A model generated the notes under the pieces. The model had not been told where the DNA came from, made no database searches, and was given only the letters and a program-made list of their open reading frames with translations. From the NCBI GenBank assembly GCA_964390545.1, contig CAYMJV010000028.1:1-34864 (forward strand): 34,864 nucleotides of DNA. Direction: 5' to 3'. The position numbers and the translations under genes were made by a program. This DNA is from CAYMJV01 sp964390545 (GTDB lineage Bacteria; Desulfobacterota; BSN033; UBA1163). Of this stretch, positions 16,338 to 24,881 are shown in pieces. Position 1 is the first letter of the stretch, and the number at the start of each line of letters is the position of its first letter.

Positions 16338-17531
16338 ATCCGCTACATAAGTAATTTTACAATCGGTACGGTTGGTCCGCAATTGAATGATATGTTCGGG
16401 TACTTCTTCAAGTCGAATCTTCTTGGTGATCAAGGGAGTCATATCCATCCCACTCGCCATACATTCGATGACCCGCGGAAAGGTTCCATATCCAGAATGG
16501 CCTTGAGCACCTACGATGCGGGATTTCTTGACCTGTAAGACTTCGCCCGTTACGGGTATTTTTGCATCGGCTCGCGCGACAATCACGACAGTACATTCGA
16601 TCGTTTTGCCCCGCCAGATCACCTGTTCAATGGCAGGGTATACCACAGTCGGCAACCCCGTCGCCTCCAGAAAGAGAGTCGCTCCCATGCCATCGGTGAG
16701 CTCCAATACCTTGTCTGTAAAATCCTCTTTCAGCGGATTGATGACGAAGTCGGCCCCCATCTTTTTCCCCATTTTCGTCCTCTCCGGAACCGTCTCTGAC
16801 AGAATCACCCTGGCAGCCCCCTGCCGTTTCAGGACAGCGATGGCTGCCAACCCGATGGGACCTCCGCCGCAGATCACAACATTATCCCCTGGACAGATAC
16901 CTCCGCCACATTCGATCACGGCATTATAGGCCACCGAAGTAGGTTCGACCAGGCTGCCCGCCAAGAAAAGGTCCTTCCCCGAGTACTTTTTCTTCAGAGG
17001 AGCGAGGCTCCATACCACTCGGGAAGGAACGACGACATATTTTGTATAAGCTCCAGGGACATTAAAGCCAATCTCATTTAATTGTTCGCATTGGTTGGGA
17101 TACCCATCCGCACAAGGCTTACACTGACCACACCAAAGCATCTCTTCTACGGTCACTTCTTCCCCAGGATCAAAAGGTTTATTCGTTCGTTTATTCCGAG
17201 CCCCTTTCCCGGCCTTTACGACGATGCCCGAGAGCTCATGGCCCATGATGGCAGGGAACCCAGTCAATCCAGGATAGAGGATATACCCCTCGTCATCCGC
17301 CTGTGCCATATGAACGTCGCTTCCACAAATACCACAGGCCTTAACCTCGATTAATACTTCTTCGTCACCCGGTTCAGGCACATCGTATTCTCTGATCTCG
17401 ATTCTGGGATTTTTCCACACCCTACTTCCAAGATAAGTTTGTTTGCCCTTCAGATCTTTGGGGCCCAAGACAAAGTCAGGTTTGGGTGCCCAATCCGCCA
17501 CCAGTGTGACGCCCTTCATTTTCTTTGCCAT
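16335..17531 (-). CDS. iolM: Zinc-dependent dehydrogenase, IolM type (scyllo-inosose 3-dehydrogenase)
   Basis: A 398-residue medium-chain zinc alcohol dehydrogenase. Catalytic-zinc residues lie in ACGICGSDVH (about 67) and GHELSG; the four structural-zinc cysteines lie in CGQCKPCADGYPNQC (about 134-150). The nucleotide fold has CGGGPIGLAAIAVLKRQG and then ILSET, whose acidic residue favours NAD. The length, the opening KGVTLVADWAPKP segment, and the place between iolG and iolN point to IolM, which oxidises 2-keto-myo-inositol to a diketo-inositol in the T. maritima route. GGAGG precedes the start by about 12 bases. The TAA stop lies within the terminal repeat of the adjacent element. Confidence 0.87.
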   Translation of the reverse strand: MAKKMKGVTLVADWAPKPDFVLGPKDLKGKQTYLGSRVWKNPRIEIREYDVPEPGDEEVLIEVKACGICGSDVHMAQADDEGYILYPGLTGFPAIMGHELSGIVVKAGKGARNKRTNKPFDPGEEVTVEEMLWCGQCKPCADGYPNQCEQLNEIGFNVPGAYTKYVVVPSRVVWSLAPLKKKYSGKDLFLAGSLVEPTSVAYNAVIECGGGICPGDNVVICGGGPIGLAAIAVLKRQGAARVILSETVPERTKMGKKMGADFVINPLKEDFTDKVLELTDGMGATLFLEATGLPTVVYPAIEQVIWRGKTIECTVVIVARADAKIPVTGEVLQVKKSRIVGAQGHSGYGTFPRVIECMASGMDMTPLITKKIRLEEVPEHIIQLRTNRTDCKITYVAD

Positions 17532-17629
17532 TGAGACTGCGCCTCCTTCCTTACTCTTGTTCCTTAGAATCCTACATGTTTAAATGTGAGAATTTTCTTC
17601 AACATTTTTTCAATACCTCCCGATAATCT

Positions 17630-17840
17630 CCCCTCCCTTGGTGGGAGGAGATGGAGGGGAGGGGGGACTAGAGGGTCTTTATTCTGTCCACCCCCACCCT
17701 GAACCATGTTAGGTTCAGGGCTAAGTCCTGCACCCTACTTGGTGCAGGGCCCTCACCTCGGTTGCGAGTCGTACCGACCTCCCCCCTGCCTAGCGGCAGG
17801 CAGGCATCGAAAAGGGGGAGGGTAATAGGTGGGGAAATTT
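17630..17840. repeat. Cluster of three hairpins between iolG and iolM
   Basis: This 322-base gap has no gene. It holds three successive stems: CCCTGAACC/GGTTCAGGG (17697-17720), CCTGCACC/GGTGCAGG (17727-17748) and CCTGCC/GGCAGG (17785-17800). They are framed by purine- or pyrimidine-rich blocks, CTCCCCTCCCTTGGTGGGAG on the left and GGGGGAGGGTAATAGGTGGG on the right. The frame resembles the ends of copy A at 11656-11916, so it may be a related element. Spacing is irregular and the stems differ in sequence, so it is not a CRISPR. Confidence 0.65.
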
Positions 17841-17853
17841 TAAATATGTTTGG

Positions 17854-18867
17854 CTAGGATTTTCTCACCTTTACAAAGGTCGCTTTGGCCAGCGATTCCT
17901 GTGCGGCCAAACCCATCAATACAGAGATCTTCCCGTCCCATCCCCCGGCCGAGGGTTCTTTGCCCTCCAAAAGACAATTGACGAAATGGTGCATTTCAGC
18001 CAGATAGGCCTCTTGATACCGTTCGAGGAAGAAGAAAAGAGGCGTGTCACTGTGAATCGAATCAGCGCTGTGGACGATGACCTCTGTCGGGGTCTTGTTT
18101 CCGACAACCACCGAGCCTTTGGAACCAAAGACTTCGATGCGTTGGTCATACCCGTAGATCGCCTGGCGACTGTTATCGATCGCTCCCAGGGCCCCGTCTT
18201 CAAATTTGAGAATCACAACGGCGGTATCAATATCTCCGCACTTCCCAATCGATGGATCGATGAGGCAGTTGCCCACGGCCATCAACTCTGTCACCTCTTT
18301 TCCCAAAAGGTAACGGGCCATATCGAAGTCGTGAATCATCATGTCCAAAAAGAGTCCGCCTGAAACCTTCACATAATCGAGAGGAGGAGGTTGAGGATCC
18401 CGGCTCGAAATCCGAAGAAGCTGCGGGGTTCCAATGCGTCCAGATTCCACCACTTCTTTTGCCTTTTTGAAACTTGGGTCAAAACGCCGGTTGAAACCAA
18501 CCTGCAACTTAATCCCGGCTTTGGCCACCGCGGCTAAGGCCTGATCGATTTTGTCTATTTCTAAGGCAATCGGTTTTTCGCAAAAGACATGTTTTCCAAC
18601 TTTTGCTGATTCAACGATGATCTGGGCGTGGGTATCCGTTGAGGAGCAGATGAGGATGGCATCGATCTCCTTATGCTCCAATAGGCGATGATAATCCTGT
18701 TCGCAGATAGGGATTTCTAATTCTTCTGCTAATTTCTTGGCGGATGCGATGATCACGTCCGCCACGGCCACCAACTTTGCCCCCGGCACTTGAAATTTCA
18801 AGTTTCGTGCATGAATACCTCCGATCCTTCCTGCGCCGATTAATCCAATTTTCACCTGTTTTACCAT
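17854..18867 (-). CDS. iolG: Inositol 2-dehydrogenase, IolG type
   Basis: A 337-residue Gfo/Idh/MocA-family oxidoreductase. The NAD-binding motif is GLIGAGRIGGIHARNL at the N-terminus. The catalytic lysine is in CEKPIAL, and the Asp/His pair in the MMIHDFDMARYLLG segment is typical of inositol dehydrogenases. A GFNRRFDPSF segment also fits IolG. It would oxidise myo-inositol to 2-keto-myo-inositol with NAD, the first step of the pathway continued by iolM, iolN and iolO downstream. GAGAGGG lies six bases before the ATG. Other family members act on many sugars, so the call relies on both motifs and neighbours. Confidence 0.88.
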   Translation of the reverse strand: MVKQVKIGLIGAGRIGGIHARNLKFQVPGAKLVAVADVIIASAKKLAEELEIPICEQDYHRLLEHKEIDAILICSSTDTHAQIIVESAKVGKHVFCEKPIALEIDKIDQALAAVAKAGIKLQVGFNRRFDPSFKKAKEVVESGRIGTPQLLRISSRDPQPPPLDYVKVSGGLFLDMMIHDFDMARYLLGKEVTELMAVGNCLIDPSIGKCGDIDTAVVILKFEDGALGAIDNSRQAIYGYDQRIEVFGSKGSVVVGNKTPTEVIVHSADSIHSDTPLFFFLERYQEAYLAEMHHFVNCLLEGKEPSAGGWDGKISVLMGLAAQESLAKATFVKVRKS

Positions 18868-18888
18868 GGCAGCCCTCTCAAAGGGGGA

Positions 18889-18953
18889 CCTCGAGCAAGC
18901 CCCGGCCGCTTGTCCTGAACGTAGCCGAAGGATCAGACCGGGGTGCCGAGAGG
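18889..18953. repeat. Short intergenic palindromic repeat
   Basis: Between the ATPase gene and iolG lies an imperfect hairpin whose arms are CCTCGAGCAAGCCCCGG and CCGGGGTGCCGAGAGG. They enclose CTTGTCCTGAACGTAGCCGA, a motif close to the CCTGAGCGAAGTCGAAGGA repeats common in environmental genomes. It is probably a dispersed REP-like unit and not a regulator site. Confidence 0.55.
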
Positions 18954-18954
18954 T

Positions 18955-20037
18955 TCACTCTTTTATCAGATAGATACTTTTAAGATCAAAGTTCATAAAG
19001 ACCTTGTTGCCTCGGTGGTAGATGCCGTGTTTGAGGGGATTCGAAGTCTGGACCGTGAAAAGTTGATGGTTCGCAACGACTTCGTAGATTACCTCGGATC
19101 CCAGATAAGTCACCAGACTCACCTCCCCCTCGAACGTTCCCTCGCGAGAAGAGAGATCGACCATTTCCGGCCTAATGACCAGGAGGACGCTATCTCCTTT
19201 CTTGAATTCATCCGGCCTGTCAAAGGTCACGACTTTGTCCCAGACTTTCACGCTCAGTTTTCCGTCATCCTTTTCGATGACTTCACCGGCTAAGAAATTC
19301 GTCTGTTTACCAATGAAATCCGCCACAAACTTTGTCTTCGGTTTGGCATAAATCTCTTCCGGTGTTCCCACCTGTTCAATCTCCCCTTGGTTCATCACTA
19401 CAATACGATCGGAGAGGGTCATGGCTTCTTCCTGGTCATGAGTAACATAGACCGATGTGATGTTCAACTCTTGTTGAATCTTTCTAATGAAGACCCGCAT
19501 CCGGATCCTCAGTTTGGCGTCGAGGTTGGAGAGCGGTTCATCGAATAGGAGGACTTTGGGTTCATTGACCATGGCTCTGGCAAGGGCCACTCTTTGCTGC
19601 TGGCCACCAGACAACTGGGCAATGGGTCGATTGCTTAAACCTGATAAGCCCACAAGTTCCAGAATTTTTTCCACCTTCTCCTTGATCTCCCGTTTCGAAA
19701 GCCTTCTTAATTCCAGACCATAAGCCACATTTTTGTAGATATTCATGTGGGGAAAGAGGGCATAACTCTGAAAGACCATGCAGGTATCCCTTTTATTGGC
19801 TGGGATGTCATTAATTCTTACCTTGTCAAGAAAAATATCTCCGCTCGTCGGATTTTCAAAGCCGCCAATCACCCTCAGTGTGGTTGTTTTGCCACATCCG
19901 GAAGGACCGAGGAGGGTGACGAATTCTCCTTTGTGTATTTCGAGATTAAAATTCTTGACCGCGACCACCTTTTGTTCCTGGTATTCGCTCAAGAACTCTT
20001 TCGTCAGATTCCTTATTTCAAGATATGCCTCATTCAT
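18955..20037 (-). CDS. ABC importer ATPase (FbpC/PotA-like) of the inositol cluster
   Basis: A 360-residue ATPase with GPSGCGKTT (about residues 40-48), signature LSGGQQQRVALARAM, Walker B VLLFDEPLSNLD and the H-loop segment VYVTHDQEEAM. The C-terminal 120 residues form a TOBE-type regulatory domain, as in FbpC, PotA and AfuC. It energises the fused permease encoded just upstream (20-base gap). Automatic annotation would call it a ferric or polyamine transporter ATPase; the binding protein and neighbours argue for a sugar- or inositol-type cargo. Confidence 0.9.
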   Translation of the reverse strand: MNEAYLEIRNLTKEFLSEYQEQKVVAVKNFNLEIHKGEFVTLLGPSGCGKTTTLRVIGGFENPTSGDIFLDKVRINDIPANKRDTCMVFQSYALFPHMNIYKNVAYGLELRRLSKREIKEKVEKILELVGLSGLSNRPIAQLSGGQQQRVALARAMVNEPKVLLFDEPLSNLDAKLRIRMRVFIRKIQQELNITSVYVTHDQEEAMTLSDRIVVMNQGEIEQVGTPEEIYAKPKTKFVADFIGKQTNFLAGEVIEKDDGKLSVKVWDKVVTFDRPDEFKKGDSVLLVIRPEMVDLSSREGTFEGEVSLVTYLGSEVIYEVVANHQLFTVQTSNPLKHGIYHRGNKVFMNFDLKSIYLIKE

Positions 20038-20057
20038 GCTTTCACAACTCCCTTGTT

Positions 20058-21782
20058 CTAGATTGATTGCAAAGCCTCGGCCTTCTCAAATTTGAGTTTT
20101 CTGCCCCCTCCTATTTGATTAACAAGAAATTGAATCAACCACAACGCCAGGAGGATGAAGACAATAATCACAACGGAAAAGGCAGCCGCCTGGGAGAGAT
20201 AGGAACTTTCAACCGATCCAAGAATGGCAATGGTAATCAAATTCCATCTCCCTGAAACGACAAAAATGACGGCACTAATGGCCGTCATACATTTTACAAA
20301 TGTAAAGGCCAAACCGGAGTAGAAGGCTGGTGTGATCAAAGGCAGCGTGATTCTTCGGAAAGTGATAGAACTGTCCGCACCTAAATCGGTTGAAGCCTCT
20401 TCGATGCTTGGATCGATTTGCTGTAGTTCCGCAATTCCAGTTTGAACGCCCACAGCAATGTCGCGGAAAATGAAGAGGAGAACGATGATCGCAGCCGTCC
20501 CAGTTAGAACAAGGGGAGGCTGATTAAAGGCCAGAATATAACCAATCCCCACAACGGTTCCAGGAACTGCGAACGTTAGCAACGAAACCATTTCCATCAG
20601 CCTCTTGCCAGGGAAATTCTTGCGAACAACCAAGAAGGCAATAATCATCGCTAAAATCCCAGCGATGGGTGTTGCAATAGAGGATAACAGCAAGGTATCT
20701 TTGATATATCCCCATCCCACGGTAAAAGCATGTTTATAGTTGTCCATTGTCAAAGTATGATTGACTCCCCAGAGTTTGACAAAGGAACCGAAAAAAACCA
20801 TTCCGTAAAACAAGAAGATGATTCCGGTTAATAGCAGACAGAGCCCGAAAATGGAATACTTGGTCAGGGGACGTTCCATCTTGATTCGGGTGGCAGAGGG
20901 TTTACCCGTCACCGTCACATACGATTTACGGCTCACCCAGTATTTTTGGAGACAGAAAGCGATGAGAGAGGGGATGAGCAGCAAGATGGCCAGTGCAGCA
21001 CCTCCCTTCATATTATACATTCCGACGATGGTCAAATAGGCCTGGGTGGCAAGAATGGTATAATTCCCCGCCAGTATCATTGGATTCCCAAAATCAGCCA
21101 ATGACTGGCTGAATACTAAAAGTATGGCACTGGCGATTGCAGGAGTTGCCAGGGGCAAGGTGATACTTCTGAAAACCTTCCCTTTGGATGCACCCAGATC
21201 GAGAGCAGCATCCTCTAAGGCCGGATCGATGGCCTGCAGGACACCATATAGCGTTAAGTAAGCCGTTGAAAAATAGGTCAATGTCTCGACGACCAGCAAT
21301 CCATAAAATCCATAGATCTTGAATTGAATCATGTCCCGCAAGATCAGTTTGCTGACAAAACCTTGCTTTCCAAATAGTAAAATGGCTGAGAGCGACATCA
21401 TGAAGGGAGGGGCAATAATAGGAAAAGTAGCCATAATGTTGAAGAACCGTTTCCAGGGGATATCGACCCTGGTAATGGCATAGGCAAATATGAAACCGAT
21501 GAGAGTCCCCAAAATCGAAACGGCTATTCCCAGGGTCAGACTATGAATGAGAGGCTGGACATTGTATTTCTTGGAGAGAAGTTCGCTGAAGATGGCCAGA
21601 CTGAATTGGCCCTGGTCTTCAAAACTCAACTGAAAAATCTTGAATAAAGGCAGGACAATGAAGAGAAACAGGAAGAGATTGACTAAGATAATTCCGATGA
21701 GTAAATGGGGCTCCTTAAATAATCTTCTGACATCCGAAGGTATTCTCTTAAAGTAGGCAACAAATCGCTTCGTCTTCCTCAT
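20058..21782 (-). CDS. Fused double ABC permease (FbpB/AfuB-like)
   Basis: A 574-residue inner-membrane protein with about twelve hydrophobic segments in two homologous halves, as in FbpB and AfuB. Each half has an ATPase-docking EAA loop: ALEDAALDLGASKGKVFRSI in the first and SIEEASTDLGADSSITFRRI in the second. One chain therefore supplies both permease domains. It lies between the binding-protein and ATPase genes on the same strand. The start has only a weak GAGG upstream. A terminator-like hairpin (21810-21840) lies between it and the binding-protein gene. Confidence 0.9.
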   Translation of the reverse strand: MRKTKRFVAYFKRIPSDVRRLFKEPHLLIGIILVNLFLFLFIVLPLFKIFQLSFEDQGQFSLAIFSELLSKKYNVQPLIHSLTLGIAVSILGTLIGFIFAYAITRVDIPWKRFFNIMATFPIIAPPFMMSLSAILLFGKQGFVSKLILRDMIQFKIYGFYGLLVVETLTYFSTAYLTLYGVLQAIDPALEDAALDLGASKGKVFRSITLPLATPAIASAILLVFSQSLADFGNPMILAGNYTILATQAYLTIVGMYNMKGGAALAILLLIPSLIAFCLQKYWVSRKSYVTVTGKPSATRIKMERPLTKYSIFGLCLLLTGIIFLFYGMVFFGSFVKLWGVNHTLTMDNYKHAFTVGWGYIKDTLLLSSIATPIAGILAMIIAFLVVRKNFPGKRLMEMVSLLTFAVPGTVVGIGYILAFNQPPLVLTGTAAIIVLLFIFRDIAVGVQTGIAELQQIDPSIEEASTDLGADSSITFRRITLPLITPAFYSGLAFTFVKCMTAISAVIFVVSGRWNLITIAILGSVESSYLSQAAAFSVVIIVFILLALWLIQFLVNQIGGGRKLKFEKAEALQSI

Positions 21783-21809
21783 TGGTCCCGTTGCCTCATT
21801 GTGGCATTC

Positions 21810-21840
21810 AAAAAGAAAGGAGGGGGAATTTCCCCCCTCC
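21810..21840 (-). terminator. Terminator or attenuator after the binding-protein gene
   Basis: On the minus strand an 8-bp stem GGAGGGGG/CCCCCTCC with a six-base loop is followed at once by TTTCTTTTT. This is a good intrinsic-terminator form. It sits in the 72 bases between the binding-protein and permease genes and would make the binding protein the most abundant product. Confidence 0.75.
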
Positions 21841-21854
21841 GAGTCATCTCACCC

Positions 21855-22862
21855 TTATTTGCCTATGATCTGTCGCCATTTTTCAATCAATCTCTTATTA
21901 TTACTTCCCGCCCATTCATAATCGTAATTGATCAGTTTGACGTCAGATGCCTTTATCGCTCCGGAAGCGATTTCGGCCTGAGGGTTAAGAGGAATTCGGA
22001 ACCAGACTTTCATCAGATCTTGAGCCCTTTTTGACACGGCCCAGTCGATAAACTTCTTCCCCAGTTCAGGTTCAGGGCCACCTTTCACCAAACCCATTGC
22101 GCCGATTTCATATCCTGTTCCCTCGCTCGGGAATGTCGCCTTGACGGGATAACCTTGGGCCGTTCCCTTTCCGAGGATGTCGTGCGAGAAGGCGATCCCT
22201 ATGGCAATCTCACCGAGTCCGGCCTGAGTGACAGCTGCGGGGCCTGACGTGTTGTAATGATGTATATTGGGCTCCAACTTCTTCCAGTAATCGAAAGCCT
22301 TGTCTTCTCCCATCAGTTGGACCAAAGTGGCGAGGACAGTATAGGACGTTCCGGAGGTGTAGGGGTAGGCCATGGAGATATTGGCTTTCAATTCTGGTTT
22401 CAATAGGTCCTGCCAAGAAGTCGGATAGGCCAGTTTGTTTTTCTCAAAGAAATTTGTATTGTTCCCAAAGCCAATCGCTCCGAAGTAGATACCAGACCAA
22501 TAACCTTCAGAATCCTTTAAATTGCCTTTCAAGAAAGGAGCACCGACAGGTGAATTGTACGGGGCTAGTAAACCCTCTCTCTTGCCTGTGATGAATTCAA
22601 CACTCGGCCCTCCGTACCATACACTCACCTGTGGGTTTTTGGCCTCAGCTCTGAGCCGAGTCAATATCTCACCGGCCGCCAATTTTACCCACTCAACATT
22701 AATATTGGTGTCCTTTATGAAAGCATCGATATAACTTTTAGCTTCATTTACCTCTAATGCCGTGTACAAATGTAGGACATCCGCTGCTTTGCCTACCGAT
22801 GGACCGACAAGAACAAAGATCCCCAGGAACAACAACGACATGATCACCTTCCTATGTTTCAT
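21855..22862 (-). CDS. ABC importer substrate-binding protein (FbpA/AfuA-like fold)
   Basis: A 335-residue exported binding protein of the family-1/FbpA type. Residues 1 to about 25 form a signal peptide ending in GKAAD. A VSVWYGGPSVEFI segment and IYFGAIGFGNNTNFF follow. Ferric-binding members of this fold carry a pair of tyrosines after the GEIAIGI segment; here the residues are AFSHD (about 224-228), and no YY is seen. AfuA, a hexose-phosphate binder of this fold, uses a His-Asp pair there, as far as I recall. The start at 22862 has AAGGAGGG at the right distance; an in-frame GTG at 22925 is less likely. It is the first gene of the minus-strand inositol cluster. Confidence 0.88.
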   Translation of the reverse strand: MKHRKVIMSLLFLGIFVLVGPSVGKAADVLHLYTALEVNEAKSYIDAFIKDTNINVEWVKLAAGEILTRLRAEAKNPQVSVWYGGPSVEFITGKREGLLAPYNSPVGAPFLKGNLKDSEGYWSGIYFGAIGFGNNTNFFEKNKLAYPTSWQDLLKPELKANISMAYPYTSGTSYTVLATLVQLMGEDKAFDYWKKLEPNIHHYNTSGPAAVTQAGLGEIAIGIAFSHDILGKGTAQGYPVKATFPSEGTGYEIGAMGLVKGGPEPELGKKFIDWAVSKRAQDLMKVWFRIPLNPQAEIASGAIKASDVKLINYDYEWAGSNNKRLIEKWRQIIGK

Positions 22863-23204
22863 TTTTTTCCCTCCTTCTGTAATGGTTGGTATCAATGAAC
22901 TTCGATGAAATAGAAATCGACTCACCTCCTTTGTTGGGTGATGGATTCATAATCCCTTGAAGATTCATCCAACTTCCGCCCCCATTTCATCAGAATGCCA
23001 GAAGAAAGTCAATGGATTTGACGATGCTGACGATGCTTTTGGCTGCCTTTGTCCCGTGAGAGGAGGGGTTTCTTCCGATTTCATGTGCTTTGGATAAAAC
23101 GGCCTCTCAACGTGAGCCTTGGAGTTGCTTGAGTAAGATGAATATGCTAATAGATTAACGACTTGGATTCCATAGAGAATGAAGTGAAACATTCACGATT
23201 TTGT
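22863..23204. promoter_or_regulatory. Divergent region upstream of the inositol cluster
   Basis: No gene is seen between the binding-protein start and the repeat at 23205. The promoter of the minus-strand cluster must lie here or further up, but no clear -35/-10 pair was found; TTGGAT and TATGAA on the minus strand (about 22948-22974) are 15 bases apart, which is short. A perfect AAAGGAGGTGA (complement of 22922-22932) lies 60 bases before the binding-protein ATG with no normal start codon behind it. Confidence 0.4.
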
Positions 23205-23340
23205 TCATTCCTGCGAAAGCAGGAATCCAGTTTTTTGGATACATGTTTTCGCAGGGGCGAGCCTGGATTCCCGCATGCGCGGGAATGACATCCTAATTTT
23301 CATCGTTCGTACCTGCATGCGCCTGCCTGCGGTAGGCAGG
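23205..23340. repeat. Paired palindromic repeats
   Basis: Two hairpins form an inverted pair. The left is TCATTCCTGCGAAAGCAGGA with ATCCAG after it (23205-23230); the right is CTGGATTCCCGC followed by ATGCGCGGGAATGACA (23262-23289). A further hairpin, CCTGCCTGCGGTAGGCAGG, follows at about 23322-23340. These are of the dispersed REP/MITE type often seen in environmental genomes. They lie just before the first radical SAM gene. Confidence 0.7.
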
Positions 23341-23394
23341 GTAGGGGCAGGGGTGGTGAAACAGACTGGTGTCGGATCAGGATTGAGCTAAATC

Positions 23395-24840
23395 ATGGCA
23401 GACCCTCAAGCTGAAGCGCACAATTCTAGGAAACCCTGTCTCTTTCTGATCTCGGCGGCCACAGGTTCAAAAGCCCGCAATAAAGCTTTCGGCGTAAAAC
23501 TGCCGCTTCTCGGATATCCTGCGATGAACGTTGCCATGATCTCCGCGCTTACTCCAGACACATTTAATGTGACGCTTGTGGACGAAGCCAACGAACCTGT
23601 TCCGTATGGAAATGGGTGTGACCTGGCATTGATTGTGGGTCAGACCCACCACATGCCCAATGTATACGTTATTGCTGATCGTCTGCGATCGGAGGGGACG
23701 AAGGTCATTCTGGGTGGGATGCACGTCACTGCCCTCCCGGAGGAAGCGCTGAGCCATGCAGATTCCGTGATCATTGGAGAAGCCGAGGCCGTGTGGGGTG
23801 AGATTCTCGAAGACTTCGTTGCCGGATCGCTTCAAAAGAAATATGATGGCCGTGAGGTCGATATGGATGACCTCCCGTCGATCCGGCGTGACCTTTTAAA
23901 CAAAAAATTCTATCACACAGGCGAGATCATCGAGACCACTCGGGGTTGCCCGGTGGGTTGTGTCTTTTGCGGGACGCAGAACTTTTTCGGCGCGAAGTTT
24001 AGAGTTCGTTCCCCCGAGACCATCCGCCAGGAACTGATGACCGTCTTTGGCCCAAGACCGCCACAGACACGATGGAAGCAATGGCTTGCACAGCACTGGC
24101 ATCCCGACATCCCCTATTTTGTGGAGAAACGCTTGCTCTACGTGACAGACCCCAACTTTATTTCGGAACCTGAACACGCCCGGGCGGTGTTGGGAGTCTT
24201 TAAGGAATGCGACATCAGGTGGTACGGCCACACCAGCTTCAATCTCACCCGGGACGAAAAAATGCTCGATCTGATGGCTGAATCAGGCTGCATCGGTGTG
24301 AACATTGGCTTCGAATCGCTCTCGCAAACGAACATCGATCGAATGCACAAGTCTCCTAACCGTACCGCTCAATACGCCGACTGTATCAGACGTCTTCATG
24401 AACGAGAGATCGGCATCATGGGCACCTTTATGGTAGGCTTTGATGATGACACGCCCGAGGTCTTCGATCAGATTGTCGACTTTGCCATGGAAAACCGCCT
24501 CGAGACCGCCTTTGTCCTGATCCTGACCCCGATGCCCGGGACCAAGCTTTTTGAGCAAATGAGATCCGAGAACCGGATCTTCAGCCACGACTGGTTCGAC
24601 TATGATCAAGGGACGGTTACTTTTTTCCCGAAAAACATGACGCCTGGCCAACTCCACCAGGGCATGCGATCGGTGTGGAAGCGCATCTATTCATGGCGAG
24701 GAATATGGCGTAGAATCATCATCAAACCTCGCGTGCGATCTTTTTTCTATCTGCCGGTGAACCTGCAATTTCGCAGGTGCACCCGCTTAATATGTTCTGA
24801 GAAGTTGTGGCCCACGCCCAATCCGGTACAGCCCGAGTGA
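23395..24840 (+). CDS. B12-binding radical SAM protein (first of a tandem pair)
   Basis: A 481-residue protein. An N-terminal cobalamin-binding-like domain (about 1-150) contains VILGGMHVTALPEEAL and SVIIGEAE. A radical SAM domain follows with the cluster motif CPVGCVFC (CxxxCxxC, near residue 185) in TTRGCPVGCVFCG. GVNIGFESLSQ and TFMVGFDDDT are typical of this class, as in BchE, HpnJ and HpnP. The classic DxHxxG cobalamin motif is not evident, so B12 binding is presumed from domain order. The substrate is unknown; relatives methylate or rearrange lipids, tetrapyrroles or natural products. The ribosome site is weak. The last 30 residues are basic and unlike the core. Confidence 0.88.
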   Translation: MADPQAEAHNSRKPCLFLISAATGSKARNKAFGVKLPLLGYPAMNVAMISALTPDTFNVTLVDEANEPVPYGNGCDLALIVGQTHHMPNVYVIADRLRSEGTKVILGGMHVTALPEEALSHADSVIIGEAEAVWGEILEDFVAGSLQKKYDGREVDMDDLPSIRRDLLNKKFYHTGEIIETTRGCPVGCVFCGTQNFFGAKFRVRSPETIRQELMTVFGPRPPQTRWKQWLAQHWHPDIPYFVEKRLLYVTDPNFISEPEHARAVLGVFKECDIRWYGHTSFNLTRDEKMLDLMAESGCIGVNIGFESLSQTNIDRMHKSPNRTAQYADCIRRLHEREIGIMGTFMVGFDDDTPEVFDQIVDFAMENRLETAFVLILTPMPGTKLFEQMRSENRIFSHDWFDYDQGTVTFFPKNMTPGQLHQGMRSVWKRIYSWRGIWRRIIIKPRVRSFFYLPVNLQFRRCTRLICSEKLWPTPNPVQPE

Positions 24841-24881
24841 TTTCAAACAGGCCCATTGATTTGGGAAGCTGAATCAAAATA

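Noticed and set aside
17697..17800. CRISPR-like array
   Set aside because: The three stems differ in sequence and spacing, and there are no equal repeats or spacers.
18955..22862. Ferric iron ABC importer
   Set aside because: The fold and gene set fit that label, but the binding protein lacks the iron-holding tyrosine pair and the operon encodes inositol enzymes.
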